A stretch of 64,000 nucleotides of DNA from JBBDJG01 sp040880005 (GCA_040880005.1 JBBDJG010000015.1:61743-125742); one strand, 5' to 3'. Counted from the stretch's first letter, positions 44,066-53,911 are shown. Notes: a model not told the origin generated them from the letters alone. Translations and numbers: made by a program.

Positions 44066-45025
44066 ATGTACAAGCAGATCACGTCGAACAAGCGCAAGTC
44101 GATCGCGCTGATGTTCGGCTTCATCTTCTTCTACGCCGGCCTTGGATTTGTCGCGTCGCTGTGGGTCGGCAACGCGGCGATCTTCATCGCGATCGGCGTC
44201 GCGGTGATGATGGTGATCTTCAACCTCTACATGGGCGACGACCTCGTCGTGCTGGTCAGTGGCGCACGTCAGCTCACGCGCAAGGAAGAGGCCCCCGAGC
44301 TGTGGCGGATGGTGGAGAACCTCGCGATCACGTCCGGCCTGCCAATGCCGCGGCTGTACGTGATTCAGGACGCCTCGCCGAACGCGTTCGCCGCCGGCCG
44401 CAACCCGAAGCAGGCGATCGTGTGCTGCACGACCGGCCTGCTCGAGCGTCTCGACGAGGAGGAGCTGGAGGGAGTGCTGGCGCACGAGATGAGCCACGTG
44501 CGCAACTACGACGTGCGGCTGATGACCTGGGCGGCGGTGCTGGCCGGATCGATCGCGCTGCTGGCCGACATCCTGTTGCGCATGTTGTTCTTCAGCGACA
44601 ATCGCGGCAGCAACCCGCTGGTGCTGGTGGCGGTGATCGTGTCGGCGATCCTGGCGCCGATCGCGGCGATCCTGATCCAGATGGCGATCAGCCGCAAGCG
44701 CGAGTTCGTCGCCGACGCATCGGGTGCCGAGCTGACTCGCTATCCCCAGGGCCTTGCATCTGCTCTCGAAACGATCGCGGCCGACCAGGAGCCCTCGCCG
44801 AAGCTGGCCAACAACGCGATCGCGCATCTGATGATCTCGCCCGCGCTCAAGCGCAAAGGCAACGTGTCGAAGATGTTTTCCACGCACCCGCCGACGGAGG
44901 AGCGCGTCGCGCGCCTGATGGAGATGGCCGGTGGCGTTCCGCACCAACACGAGAGTCAGACCGAAGGCCGGGCCTACGCAGGTTTGAACCTCGCCGAACC
45001 GGCCGACACGGCCCCGATCGCCTAG
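44066..45025 (+). CDS. htpX: M48 family membrane metalloprotease (HtpX-like)
   Basis: The 319-residue protein has two N-terminal spans (FGFIFFYAGLGFVASL, AAIFIAIGVAVMMVIF), the zinc motif HEMSH in LEGVLAHEMSHVRNYD, two further spans, and the third zinc-ligand region SRKREFVADASGAELTRYP. HtpX degrades misfolded membrane proteins. It is paired with lemA, the usual arrangement. Confidence 0.94.
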   Translation: MYKQITSNKRKSIALMFGFIFFYAGLGFVASLWVGNAAIFIAIGVAVMMVIFNLYMGDDLVVLVSGARQLTRKEEAPELWRMVENLAITSGLPMPRLYVIQDASPNAFAAGRNPKQAIVCCTTGLLERLDEEELEGVLAHEMSHVRNYDVRLMTWAAVLAGSIALLADILLRMLFFSDNRGSNPLVLVAVIVSAILAPIAAILIQMAISRKREFVADASGAELTRYPQGLASALETIAADQEPSPKLANNAIAHLMISPALKRKGNVSKMFSTHPPTEERVARLMEMAGGVPHQHESQTEGRAYAGLNLAEPADTAPIA

Positions 45026-45062
45026 GGCCAATCCGCTCAGGCCCAGAGGCCGCCCGCGGTTC

Positions 45063-46703
45063 TCAGCGCTTGACCCGCACCCGCAGGGTCTTGGCGACTC
45101 TGTTGCCGGCCGCGTCGCGGACGACGACTCTGATCCTGGCGGTTGCCTTTCGGCTGCGCCGCAGGGCGCCCGCGAGTTGACGTCGCGACCTGCTCGAGAG
45201 CTTCAGCTTGAGGGTGCGCTTTTTCCCCTTCTTCAGCGCCCGCCGAGCGCGTTTGAGCTTGATGCGTTTCACGGCCGCCGAGGCCTGCTTCGAGAGGCCG
45301 ATCGAGCCGGTCGCCGTGGCCGTGCAGGCGACGTCCGCGCACTTGACCGAGACCGTGACGCCCCGCCGGCGCAGTGCGGATTGGTTTTTTCGCGCGCTCG
45401 TTTGGACCGTGATGTTGGGGGTCGTGAAGCTGCCGGTGTCGGCGGCGGTCGGCTTGCCGTTGCGCAGCACGCTTTGTCCGGTGAACACGACCTGGGTGGA
45501 CGTGCCCTCGTTGTCGGTGACCGTCAGTGTCGCGGTGTGCTTGCCCTTGCGGGCGTAGACGTGAGCGGGGGTGGCCCCGCCGTCGGGCAGCGTGGCGCCG
45601 TCACCGAAATTCCAATCGAAGCGCGTCACGGTTCCGTCGGGACTGCTCGACGCCGAGCCGTCGAAGCGAGTCGTGGCCCCCGCGGCGGCGACCTTCGTGG
45701 TGAAGCTGGCGGTGGGCGCCTGGTCTGGCGTGATCGCGAGCGCTTCGGGGTTCGACTGGAGCGTCACGAACCCCTGCGAGCTCGCCGCCGAAGCGTCGAA
45801 CGCGGTCACCCGTCCGTCGGTGCCGACGCTGTCGGAGACATAGAGGCGCGCGCCGTCGGGTGTGAACGCGATGCGCGACGACCCTGTCGGCGACGAGATC
45901 GTCGGCGACGTCAGTGACTCGCTCGCCACGTCGATCGCGCTGACGGTGCCGCCCAGCGAGGCGACGAAGGCCTTCTGCCCGTCGGGAGCCACGGCGATGC
46001 CGCGAGGATCGCCCCCGATTGGGATTGTCTTGGTGGCCGTGCCCGCCGCTGTCGAGATCACGGTCACGGTCGATGCGCCGACGTTCGAGACGAACAGCTT
46101 CGAGCCGTCGGGCGTGATCGTGAGCCGGGTCGGATCGGCGCCGGCGGGAATCGGAGAGCCGATCACGGTGTTGGAAGCGGTGTCGATCACCGAGACGGTG
46201 TTGGGTGTGTCGCTTCCCACGTACAGGCGGGAGCCGTCCGGGGTCAGCGCCATGCCGGCCGGCTGCGCGGGTACGACAATCGGAGAGCCGACGACGGCGT
46301 TCGATGACGTGTCGATCACCGACACCGTGCCCGAATCGAAGTTCGAGACGTAGCCCCTCGATGCAGTCGGGGAGATCGCGACGGTGTCGGGGTTGTTGCC
46401 GACGGGTACGGTGGCCACCACCGTCTGGCTGGAGGCGTCGATCACCGACACACTGTCGCCGGTTGCGTTGGCGACGTAGGCGCGGGCGCCATCCGGCGTC
46501 AAAGCGATCGATACCGGTTCCAGCCCGACCACGATCGACGATCCCACCAGCGAGTTGCTGGTGGTTTCGATCACGCTCACGCTGGAGTTGCCCGCCTGCG
46601 CAACGAACAGCTTGCGCGCATCGGCGGCCGGTGCTACGAGCAAAGCGAAGGTGACTGAAACAGGGAGGACGCGTTTGAGGATGTTGGCGTTCGACGCGAC
46701 CAT
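45063..46703 (-). CDS. Secreted YVTN beta-propeller and PKD protein with basic C-terminus
   Basis: The 546-residue protein has a signal peptide (about 10-28) and about seven YVTN propeller repeats (about 30-330) of the form LTPDGARAYVAN-SVSVIDA. A PKD-like domain follows (about 340-415, RFDWNFGDGATLPDGG), then a C-terminal domain very rich in Lys/Arg (KRIKLKRARRALKKGKKRTL) ending VAKTLRVRVKR. Such tails recur in other secreted proteins here (52475, 51846). It probably binds proteins or glycans at the surface; no enzyme motif is seen. Confidence 0.88.
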   Translation of the reverse strand: MVASNANILKRVLPVSVTFALLVAPAADARKLFVAQAGNSSVSVIETTSNSLVGSSIVVGLEPVSIALTPDGARAYVANATGDSVSVIDASSQTVVATVPVGNNPDTVAISPTASRGYVSNFDSGTVSVIDTSSNAVVGSPIVVPAQPAGMALTPDGSRLYVGSDTPNTVSVIDTASNTVIGSPIPAGADPTRLTITPDGSKLFVSNVGASTVTVISTAAGTATKTIPIGGDPRGIAVAPDGQKAFVASLGGTVSAIDVASESLTSPTISSPTGSSRIAFTPDGARLYVSDSVGTDGRVTAFDASAASSQGFVTLQSNPEALAITPDQAPTASFTTKVAAAGATTRFDGSASSSPDGTVTRFDWNFGDGATLPDGGATPAHVYARKGKHTATLTVTDNEGTSTQVVFTGQSVLRNGKPTAADTGSFTTPNITVQTSARKNQSALRRRGVTVSVKCADVACTATATGSIGLSKQASAAVKRIKLKRARRALKKGKKRTLKLKLSSRSRRQLAGALRRSRKATARIRVVVRDAAGNRVAKTLRVRVKR

Positions 46704-46723
46704 CTCGTACTACGGTAGTTGAC

Positions 46724-47527
46724 TCAGGCGACGGCGGCTGCAGTTCGCCGGGCGCGCGTGGCCCCGGGGCGCTCCTGCGCGTACATGCGAAGCGCAAAGC
46801 GCCCCGCCGGATGATCCCGGAACTCGAGCACGCGTGAGCGCATCGGCTCGGGTAGCAGATGCGGTTGCGGCAACGGAACCCCGTACTGCTCGGGAACGGT
46901 CACGGCAGCCGAGAGCGCGGCGAACGAGAGATCTGCCGCGGTGAAGCGCTCGCCGACAAGGAAACGCCGGCCGTCGGCGAGACGCTCGCCGACTTCGTCG
47001 AAGACCTCCTGGGTGCGGCTCAACGACGCGGCGGCCGTTTCGTCGTCGATGTCCAGGACCCGGTTGATCACCGGCGCGGCTGTGCGCCACAGGACCGGAA
47101 GCAGGCGTCTCTGCCAACCGGGAATCCCGGTGGCTCCGTACTCGCGCACCAGCTTCTTCTGGTCGGAGATGTTGTGGTACATCCACCGTCGAGCGTGGGG
47201 GCCGAGCACCTCGTCGAAGTGGTCTTCGAGCGTGCGCACCTCCCCGCCGGCCTGCTGATCCTCCAGGTAGAGCGAGGCGCCCGCATGGTCGGCGTATTCG
47301 AGGATCTCGGTCGAGTCCGCGAACACGCCGAGCGGGCAGACGAGCACCGGTACCGTCAGCCCGCCCCCGGCCCGCCTTGCGGCGATCCTGTGGAGAACCT
47401 GCAGGTGGGCCTTTTCCCGGTAGGAGATACCGGCACGCTCGAGCGCCCAGCGAGCTTTCTCGCAGTAGTGGCTGATCGGGATGGTGATCAGCTCATGGGC
47501 CGGACTCTGCGTGCCGGCTGCGTTCAA
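46724..47527 (-). CDS. Glutathione S-transferase family protein
   Basis: The 267-residue protein has an N-terminal thioredoxin-like domain (ITIPISHYCEKARWALERAG with a CXXA site, VPVLVCPLGVFADSTEILEY) and a helical C-terminal domain (FLVGERFTAADLSFAALSAA). Most actinobacteria lack glutathione, so the real thiol partner is uncertain. It starts at ATG 47527, 35 bases from the cold-shock gene stop on the same strand. Confidence 0.88.
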   Translation of the reverse strand: MNAAGTQSPAHELITIPISHYCEKARWALERAGISYREKAHLQVLHRIAARRAGGGLTVPVLVCPLGVFADSTEILEYADHAGASLYLEDQQAGGEVRTLEDHFDEVLGPHARRWMYHNISDQKKLVREYGATGIPGWQRRLLPVLWRTAAPVINRVLDIDDETAAASLSRTQEVFDEVGERLADGRRFLVGERFTAADLSFAALSAAVTVPEQYGVPLPQPHLLPEPMRSRVLEFRDHPAGRFALRMYAQERPGATRARRTAAAVA

Positions 47528-47562
47528 GGCGCCGGCCTTCGCCGACGTTGGCAGACGCGGTA

Positions 47563-47766
47563 CTAGAGCGCCCGGACGTTGACTGCCTTCGGTCCCTTGT
47601 CGCCCTGCTCGGTGTCGAACTCGACCTTCTGTCCCTCTTTCAGGGACTTGAAGCCCTCGCCCTGGATCTCGCTGTGATGAACGAAGAGATCCTTGGATCC
47701 CTCGTCCGAGGTCACGAAACCGAACCCCTTGTCGTCACTGAACCACTTGACAGTTCCTGTTGCCAT
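47563..47766 (-). CDS. Cold-shock protein (CspA family)
   Basis: The 67-residue OB-fold protein begins MATGTVKWFSDDKGFGFVTS (RNP1) and has KDLFVHHSEI (RNP2). It melts RNA structure at low temperature. ATG 47766 with GGAGG upstream is the start; the longer open frame upstream is untranslated. The 168-base gap to the divergent desaturase gene holds its 5' untranslated region, where cold-shock mRNAs often carry a thermosensitive structure; no structure was proven. Confidence 0.96.
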   Translation of the reverse strand: MATGTVKWFSDDKGFGFVTSDEGSKDLFVHHSEIQGEGFKSLKEGQKVEFDTEQGDKGPKAVNVRAL

Positions 47767-47934
47767 GTTTTTTGCCTCCACGGCTATGTGCGAGGTACGC
47801 GGAGGTGCACTAAGGCAACACACTGCGACACTGCACTGATTTGGCCGGATGACCCGGCTAGACGCTGGCACCATAGCATCACGGGCCCCGCGACCGGATC
47901 CGCTGGCCCTGCCCGCTTGCCGACCGACTATTCT

Positions 47935-48945
47935 GTGGCCGTGGCGCTGGATTCTCCCTCCGCAACCCGCGAGGAACCGAAAGTGGCCCGCGAGGCACCT
48001 ACGGCGGCCCCTAGGGAGCCCAGGGCCAGCGACGTTCAGCCCGTGGCCCATGAGACCCGTGATCGTGCGATCACGGCCACCGTAACCATCGTGCCTTTTG
48101 TTGCGATCGGAATCGTGGTCTGGCAGGCATGGCAGAGCATGTTGCACTGGCATGACTTGGTGGTCTTCGGGATCGTTTATGCGGCGACCGGCCTCGGGAT
48201 AACCGTCGGCTTCCACCGCTATCTGACACATCGCAGCTTCTCCACCTACCGGCCGATCCGGGCGACTCTGGCGATACTGGGCTCGGCGGCGATCGAGGGC
48301 CCGGTGATCTCCTGGGTTTCAGATCATCGCAAGCATCACGCCTTCTCCGATCGCCACGGCGATCCGCACAGTCCTCATGTCGATCACGGCGTCGGCTTCA
48401 GGGGAGCCCTCAAGGGGTTGGCGCACGCGCACCTGGGATGGCTGTTCATTCACACGCAGCGCGCTGCCAAGGATCGCTACGCGCCCGACCTCCAGCAGGA
48501 TCCGGTGATCCGCTTCGTCGACCGCACCTTCGTGCTTTGGGTGACGATCGGCCTGGTCGTTCCGTTCGGCCTCGGATGGGCGATCGGGGGGACGCTCGTT
48601 GCCGGCCTCACCGGCCTGCTCTGGGGTGGATTGATGCGCATTTTCGTTCTGCACCACGTCACCTACAGCATCAACTCGCTCTGCCATTTCTTCGGCCGCC
48701 AGCGTTTCGAGACTCACGATCACTCGAAGAATCTGCTGTGGCTCGCACTTCCATCGTTCGGCGAGGCGTGGCACAACAACCACCACGCGTTTCCGACATC
48801 CTCGGCGCATGGACTGAAGCGATGGGAGCGGATGCTCGATCCGGGCGCGCACGTGATCCGCGCGCTCGAGATGGCGGGACTGGCCTGGGACGTCGTTCGC
48901 GTCAGCCCCGAACGCGCCGCGGCCAAGACGATCCGCTCCATGTAG
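47935..48945 (+). CDS. Membrane fatty acid desaturase (acyl-CoA desaturase type)
   Basis: About 336 residues. After a disordered N-terminus come about four membrane spans and three His boxes: HRYLTH, HRKHH (SDHRKHHAFSDRHGD) and HNNHH (EAWHNNHHAFPTSSAHG). These bind the di-iron centre that inserts a double bond into acyl chains, keeping membranes fluid. Start: GTG 47935 or GTG 47941. It diverges from the cold-shock gene, so both may respond to cold. Confidence 0.92.
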   Translation: MAVALDSPSATREEPKVAREAPTAAPREPRASDVQPVAHETRDRAITATVTIVPFVAIGIVVWQAWQSMLHWHDLVVFGIVYAATGLGITVGFHRYLTHRSFSTYRPIRATLAILGSAAIEGPVISWVSDHRKHHAFSDRHGDPHSPHVDHGVGFRGALKGLAHAHLGWLFIHTQRAAKDRYAPDLQQDPVIRFVDRTFVLWVTIGLVVPFGLGWAIGGTLVAGLTGLLWGGLMRIFVLHHVTYSINSLCHFFGRQRFETHDHSKNLLWLALPSFGEAWHNNHHAFPTSSAHGLKRWERMLDPGAHVIRALEMAGLAWDVVRVSPERAAAKTIRSM

Positions 48946-48985
48946 GCCTGGCCCGCAAGCGACGCGAGGGCCGCCCGGCAGGAGA

Positions 48986-49765
48986 GTGACATGCAGCAGC
49001 GAATTGGCTCGCGTGTCCAGCGTCCGGCACCGCCTGGGTCCGCTTCCCTCGAACGGGATCTCCGAGGGCGCGCTGCTACAGGAGGTCTCCGATCTCGCGG
49101 GGCCGGCGCTCGAGCGGGTGCGCGCTCGCGGGCGATTCGATCGAGAGGTCGAGTCGAGCGTCGAAGCGATCGCACACGCGATCGACGCGCGCGACTCCTA
49201 TACCTCGCGACATTCCGACGAAGTGGTTGAACTGGCGACGATCGTAGGAGGACGGCTCGGGCTGGATCGAGAGACGCTCGGGGAGTTGCAGACCGGTGCG
49301 CGCCTGCACGACGTCGGCAAGATCGCGATCCCAGATTCGATCCTCCAGAAGCAGGCATCGCTGGACACTGCCGAATGGGAGGTGATGAAGCAGCATCCGG
49401 TGGTCGGGTCCGATTTGCTGGAGCGAGTGTCCGGCCTCGAGCGGGTTGCCCGGATCGTTCGTTCCGAGCACGAGCGATGGGACGGAACCGGATACCCGGA
49501 CGGGCTGCGGGCCGACCAGATCCCGCTGGCCAGCCGCATCATCTTCGTCTGCGACGCGTACCACGCCATGACCTCCGATCGTCCCTATCGGGAGGCGCTG
49601 CGGCCTTCGACGGCGGTCAGCGAGTTGCGTAGGTACGCCGGGCTGCAGTTCGATCCGAACGTCGTCGAGACCTTGATCCTCGAATTGCGCAGCCGTTCAG
49701 TGTCGACCCGCGTACCTGGCGGTCGTCCCGTGGCAGGACTGGTGGATGGGGAAAGGGCGGGCTAG
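48986..49765 (+). CDS. HD-GYP domain phosphodiesterase
   Basis: The product of about 259 residues has an HD-GYP domain from about residue 58: HAIDARDSYTSRHSDEVVEL, LHDVGKIAIPDSIL, EHERWDGTGYPDGL and CDAYHAMTSDRPYR. Such domains hydrolyse cyclic di-GMP. No sensor domain is fused to it. The N-terminus is uncertain: GTG 48986 is close to AGGAG, GTG 49013 is an alternative. No diguanylate cyclase lies in the window. Confidence 0.88.
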   Translation: MTCSSELARVSSVRHRLGPLPSNGISEGALLQEVSDLAGPALERVRARGRFDREVESSVEAIAHAIDARDSYTSRHSDEVVELATIVGGRLGLDRETLGELQTGARLHDVGKIAIPDSILQKQASLDTAEWEVMKQHPVVGSDLLERVSGLERVARIVRSEHERWDGTGYPDGLRADQIPLASRIIFVCDAYHAMTSDRPYREALRPSTAVSELRRYAGLQFDPNVVETLILELRSRSVSTRVPGGRPVAGLVDGERAG

Positions 49766-50158
49766 CTGGAGCGATGCTCCGGGTCTTGCTCACAGCGCCC
49801 CGTCCCCGGTTGCGCCCGGTCGCACAACCCCGGCTGGCAGGCTGGCCTGGAGCTGACGGCGCCTGGGCCGCAAGAGTCAAGATAGGGCGGCCGGCGGACG
49901 CGCTGGAGGAACTAAAAAAGCAACCGGGGGCGACGGTCTGGCCTGCCTCGCACATAGCCTGTGCGCGAATAAGCTCTTCCCGCCACCTATCGAGGGCGTG
50001 TCCCCGCTTGGCTTTCGCGAGTCCACACGCTCTCCCGGTCGCACGCGTGAACATATTCACGGGGCATCGGCGTTGCAAGCTCTGACCGGCCACGATCCCG
50101 CAATCTCCGACAAAATTACTTGGCTACTGACGCCAATTCAGTCGATGTCAACGCGGTC
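49766..50158. other. Non-coding gap before the FAD oxidoreductase gene
   Basis: No gene with convincing codon bias or homology is seen on either strand. Short open frames here (for example 49774-50085 on the plus strand) lack ribosome sites and family features. The part near 50110 is relatively AT-rich (CAAAATTACTTGGC) and may hold the promoter of the next gene. Confidence 0.5.
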
Positions 50159-51745
50159 ATGGGCCGCGTCGGCCTTCCCGCTCCGATCGAGGAGCTTGCC
50201 GCGCGCCAGTGGGATGCGATCGTCGTCGGCGGCGGCCACAACGGGCTGACCACGGCCGCTTACCTGGCGCGAGCGGGCAAGTCGGTCCTGGTGCTCGAAG
50301 CGCGTGAGCGCCTCGGCGGCGCGTGCACGCTGGAACGACCATTCCCCGACGACCGATATCTGGTCAGCCCCTGCGCGTACGTGGTCGGGCTGCTGGACGA
50401 TCTCGTGGTGCGCGAGTTGAGCCTCGCAAAATATGGCTACCGCGTCTTTCCCGCCGACCCGAATCTCTGGTGTCCGTTCGAGGACGGGACCTCGTTTGCC
50501 GAGTTCATCGACTCCGATCGGACCGCGGCGCACATGCGCGCGAACGGATTCTCCGAACGTGACGTCGCCGGCCTGTTCGCCTACGAGGACCTCTTCGATC
50601 GCATCCGGCTGGCGCTGCGACACGGCGCGCGAGGCGATACCTGGCTTGGATCGTCGCCGAGTCGCGCGCAGATCGAGCAGGCGCTGGGCGAAGACGAGGA
50701 GATGATCTCGGTCGTGTTCGAGCAGTCGATCGCCGACACGCTCGCGCGCTACGTCAGTGACGAACGCCTCGAGCACGCCCTGTTCGGCCAGGGCATCATC
50801 GGCGCGTTCGCCGGGCCGCGCGATCCGGGCACCGCCTCGGTCAAGCTGATGCACCATCAGGGCGACCTGCTCGGGCTTGGTTCGATCTGGGGCTACGTCG
50901 ATGGAGGAATGGGCACGGTTTCGTTCGCGATCGCGCAGGCCGCGCACGACGCCGGAGCGTCGCTTGCGGCGGGCGTGCCGGTCGCGCGAATCGTTCCCGG
51001 ACAGGGCGTGGAGATCGAGAGCGGCGAGGCGATTCGCGCTCGCGTCGTGATCTCCAACGCCGACCCGAAGCGAACGCTGGCGATGCTCAGCGGCGCCGGA
51101 CTACCGCAGGACTTTCGTGCGCGGCTCGAGAGCTGGCGGGTGCGCTCGCCGGTCGTCAAGCTCAACGCGGGGTTGCGCAAGTTGCCGACGTTCGACGCCG
51201 CCGGCGCGATCGAGCCGCATCGTGCGATGGTCACGATCGCATCGGGGCTCGACGCGGCTCAGGATGCGTTCGAGGCCTGCAAGCGCGGCGAGCCACGGAT
51301 CGGCTTCGCCGAGCTGTACTTCCACAGTGCCTACGATGCGTCGGTCGCTCCGCCGGATCGCCATACGATGAGCGTGTTCGCGCAGTACGCGCCCTACGAG
51401 TTGGCTGACGGCGACTGGGACTCGCGGCGCGACGAGATCGAAGGCGCGATTCTGGGCGCGATCGGCGTCTACGCGCCCGACATCCGCGAGTGCGTCGAGC
51501 ACAGCGAGCTGCTCGGCCCGCCGGACATCGAGCAGCGCGTTGGGCTCACCGGCGGCCAGATCTTCCAGGGCGAGGTTCTGCCGGACCAGATGTGGGAGCG
51601 CCGCTTCGATCATCGCACCCCAGTCGAAGGTCTCTACATGTGTGGCGCCGCGACGCACCCGGCCGGTTCTGTGATCGCCCTCAACGGGCGAAACGCGGCG
51701 ATGGCGGTGCTGCAGGACTGCGGCGCGGCCGGCCCGGATCCCTGA
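50159..51745 (+). CDS. NAD(P)/FAD-dependent oxidoreductase (phytoene desaturase-like)
   Basis: The product of about 528 residues has an N-terminal dinucleotide fold WDAIVVGGGHNGLTTAAYLA and EARERLGGACTLE, and a C-terminal FAD contact LYMCGAATHPAGSVIALNGR. It belongs to the CrtI/PYROXD2-like amine oxidase superfamily branch. The substrate is unknown; no carotenoid genes are nearby. ATG 50159 is chosen; a TTG at 50120 would add 13 residues. Neither has a clear ribosome site. Confidence 0.88.
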   Translation: MGRVGLPAPIEELAARQWDAIVVGGGHNGLTTAAYLARAGKSVLVLEARERLGGACTLERPFPDDRYLVSPCAYVVGLLDDLVVRELSLAKYGYRVFPADPNLWCPFEDGTSFAEFIDSDRTAAHMRANGFSERDVAGLFAYEDLFDRIRLALRHGARGDTWLGSSPSRAQIEQALGEDEEMISVVFEQSIADTLARYVSDERLEHALFGQGIIGAFAGPRDPGTASVKLMHHQGDLLGLGSIWGYVDGGMGTVSFAIAQAAHDAGASLAAGVPVARIVPGQGVEIESGEAIRARVVISNADPKRTLAMLSGAGLPQDFRARLESWRVRSPVVKLNAGLRKLPTFDAAGAIEPHRAMVTIASGLDAAQDAFEACKRGEPRIGFAELYFHSAYDASVAPPDRHTMSVFAQYAPYELADGDWDSRRDEIEGAILGAIGVYAPDIRECVEHSELLGPPDIEQRVGLTGGQIFQGEVLPDQMWERRFDHRTPVEGLYMCGAATHPAGSVIALNGRNAAMAVLQDCGAAGPDP

Positions 51746-51845
51746 GGCCGAGCGACCATGCGGCACGGCGTGCTTTCTCGAGTGGATGCCGATATGCTCA
51801 AGCGCTCCAACGTCACATGGACCGTTCAAACGGGGAGGGTTTGCC

Positions 51846-52274
51846 GTGCACTCGAGAAGCTTTCGTCGCGTACTGATCCCGATCGCGCTCGCGGGCGCGA
51901 CCGCGCTCTTGGGTCCGGCTGCCGCGCAGGCTGCTTCGTACCCAACCACGGTCGCGATCACGGGGGGTGGGCCGACCGGCGCTCAGGGAACGGTCTCCAG
52001 CGCCAAGCCGGCATGCCGCAAGGGCCGCACGGTGCATCTGCTCAGAAACGGCACCGAGGTCGGGACGGCAGTAACCATGACCGGCGGCGCCTGGTCGGTC
52101 AGCGCGTCGCTGCTCGCGGGCGTCTATCAGGCAAAGGTGGACGCGAAGACGGTGAGCGCCAGCAGCAGCTCGAGCGACAAGGCCGACACGAGCAAGAGGA
52201 AGAAAAAGAAGAAGAAGCGGAAGAGGCGACGGCACAGCTGCCTGAGTGGCGAGTCGTCCCCTACTCCGCTGTAG
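51846..52274 (+). CDS. Small secreted protein with Lys/Arg-rich tail
   Basis: The 142-residue product has a signal peptide (VLIPIALAGATALLGPAAAQA), a short Ig-like domain (TTVAITGGGPTGAQGTVSSA, GRTVHLLRNGTEVGTAVTM) and a strongly basic C-terminus (KRKKKKKKRKRRR). GTG 51846 lies 7 bases after GGGAGG. No known family; the domain resembles bacterial Ig-like surface modules. The basic tail may bind wall polymers. Confidence 0.72.
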   Translation: MHSRSFRRVLIPIALAGATALLGPAAAQAASYPTTVAITGGGPTGAQGTVSSAKPACRKGRTVHLLRNGTEVGTAVTMTGGAWSVSASLLAGVYQAKVDAKTVSASSSSSDKADTSKRKKKKKKRKRRRHSCLSGESSPTPL

Positions 52275-52335
52275 GCCGGGGAGCGGCCTGCCGATCGCGG
52301 TGAGGACCGCGAGGGCGAGCAGAGGGTAAACCGAC

Positions 52336-52358
52336 GCCAAGCGCCTCGAGCGCTTGGC
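52336..52358. terminator. Hairpin between two secreted-protein genes
   Basis: GCCAAGCGC, loop CTCGA, GCGCTTGGC: a perfect 9-bp stem, 62 bases after the upstream stop. No T-run follows, so factor-independent termination is doubtful; it could be an mRNA 3'-end or leader structure. Confidence 0.45.
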
Positions 52359-52474
52359 CATGGCGCTGCTGGACATCCTGCGGGCGCAGAGCGAAAAACT
52401 TCAGGGCGCCGCAACTTGTGTCGATTGGCGTCCGTATGCCTGCCTTTTCAAGCCAGAAAGCAAGGAGATCTCCC

Positions 52475-53893
52475 GTGTCAGTACGTATCCGACGGTTTGC
52501 AACTCGTAGCGCTGCGCTCGCGGCGGGATCGTGCGGCTTACTGGCGCTGTCGGTAGCCTCGGCCGGGGCCGTCGCCGTCCCAGACGGGATGCCCACGCAG
52601 GCGCAGACCGATCTCTCTTCCAGCGACCCGGGCAGTCCTGGTTCGGGCTGGGGCGATATGGCCGGCGGAAACGCCGCCCGTCCTTACGTCCTGTCGCTCA
52701 CCGTCATCAACGGCGGCGTATCGACTCCAGTCGTCACCAACGGCACCACCACCCCCGGAGTGGTCCCAAGCGGCGGTGTCACGACCGTGGTGTCGCCGTT
52801 CAACCTCTGCCCGGCCGGCCAAACGCCGGACGGCTCCTGCTACTCGACCCCGAACCGCGTCGGGCTGACGGTTGGCTACGGCGCGACCGACACGACTGGC
52901 TACAACTTCGGTGAGCCGAGCGTTCCGGTCAGTCCGACCGTTGACGCAAACACGATCTTCGACATCACCGTCGCGCTCAACACGCTCGGCAAGAGCCTTC
53001 GCTGGGCCTGGGCAAACGGCGATCTGCTGTATTGGAAGACGACCAACCTCGGCCAGGACAACGCAACCGTTCGGATCAAGTTCAAGCCGGCTCCACAACC
53101 GTTCGTGAACTCCTATCCGCCGGGCGCCGGCTGCACGGCGACGCCGATCATGAACTGCTCGATTCAGAGCGCCGATGCCGACGTGCTGGCGGCGAACATG
53201 TTCTTCAGCCTCGACGACACACTCGACCCCGCATTGACCGGAGCGATATTCGCGACCAAGAACGCGATATCGGGCTACCTGGAGCCGGGCGGCACCGCAC
53301 AGGCGCCTTCGCTCGACATGCAGGTCGCATCGACCCACACGAAGGCGGGCGGCGCGGCGCAGATCGGCACGCTCCAGGCGTTGATCCCGGCCGCGGCGCT
53401 GCTCAACCTCTACGGGATCCTGCCAGGCGACGCGTCGACAGCTTTCAGCACGACCCGCTCGGGAGCCTCGGGGACCAACGACGCGCCGACCTATGAGCAG
53501 TGGACCGAAGCGGCCGAAGGCTCCGACGGGCTGCTTGTCAACGTCGAGGGGATCACGTTCAGCGTTCCCGCCTACCGCGTCGCCGGCAAGCTCAAGCGAG
53601 TCGCGGTGCGGGCCAAGGTGCGGGGCGCCAAGACGAACATCACCGCATCGATCTCCAAGTGCAGCAAGCGCAGCAAGTGCCTGGCGACGGTCTATAGATT
53701 GGGCAAGGACCCCGCCAAGCAGTACATCGCCACCAAGAAGCTCGTGTTGAAGAACAACAGCGTCAAGGCCAAGAAGCTGTCGCTCAACGCGCCGGCCTCC
53801 AAGCTGAAGAAGGGCGACCGGCTGCTGCTTGTCGTCCACTCCGCGAAAAAGAAGAAGAAGCTGCTCGCGTCGAGCATCGCCACCGTTCGCTGA
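52475..53893 (+). CDS. Secreted hypothetical protein with basic C-terminal domain
   Basis: The 472-residue product has a signal peptide (about 12-35). A mature beta-rich part (about 50-370) includes LRWAWANGDLLYWKTTNLGQ and NCSIQSADADVLAANMFFSL. The C-terminal domain of about 100 residues is basic (KLKRVAVRAKVRGAKTNITA ... KKKKKLLASSIATVR). GTG 52475 is preceded by AAGGAG at 7 bases. No family is recognised. QSAD recalls QSAE in the protein at 58108, suggesting a related surface architecture. Confidence 0.78.
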   Translation: MSVRIRRFATRSAALAAGSCGLLALSVASAGAVAVPDGMPTQAQTDLSSSDPGSPGSGWGDMAGGNAARPYVLSLTVINGGVSTPVVTNGTTTPGVVPSGGVTTVVSPFNLCPAGQTPDGSCYSTPNRVGLTVGYGATDTTGYNFGEPSVPVSPTVDANTIFDITVALNTLGKSLRWAWANGDLLYWKTTNLGQDNATVRIKFKPAPQPFVNSYPPGAGCTATPIMNCSIQSADADVLAANMFFSLDDTLDPALTGAIFATKNAISGYLEPGGTAQAPSLDMQVASTHTKAGGAAQIGTLQALIPAAALLNLYGILPGDASTAFSTTRSGASGTNDAPTYEQWTEAAEGSDGLLVNVEGITFSVPAYRVAGKLKRVAVRAKVRGAKTNITASISKCSKRSKCLATVYRLGKDPAKQYIATKKLVLKNNSVKAKKLSLNAPASKLKKGDRLLLVVHSAKKKKKLLASSIATVR

Positions 53894-53911
53894 CGGCAAT
53901 AGAATCGCGCG

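Noticed and set aside
49774..50085. Plus-strand frame in the gap before the FAD oxidoreductase
   Set aside because: No ribosome site, poor codon use and no recognisable domain; left as a non-coding gap.
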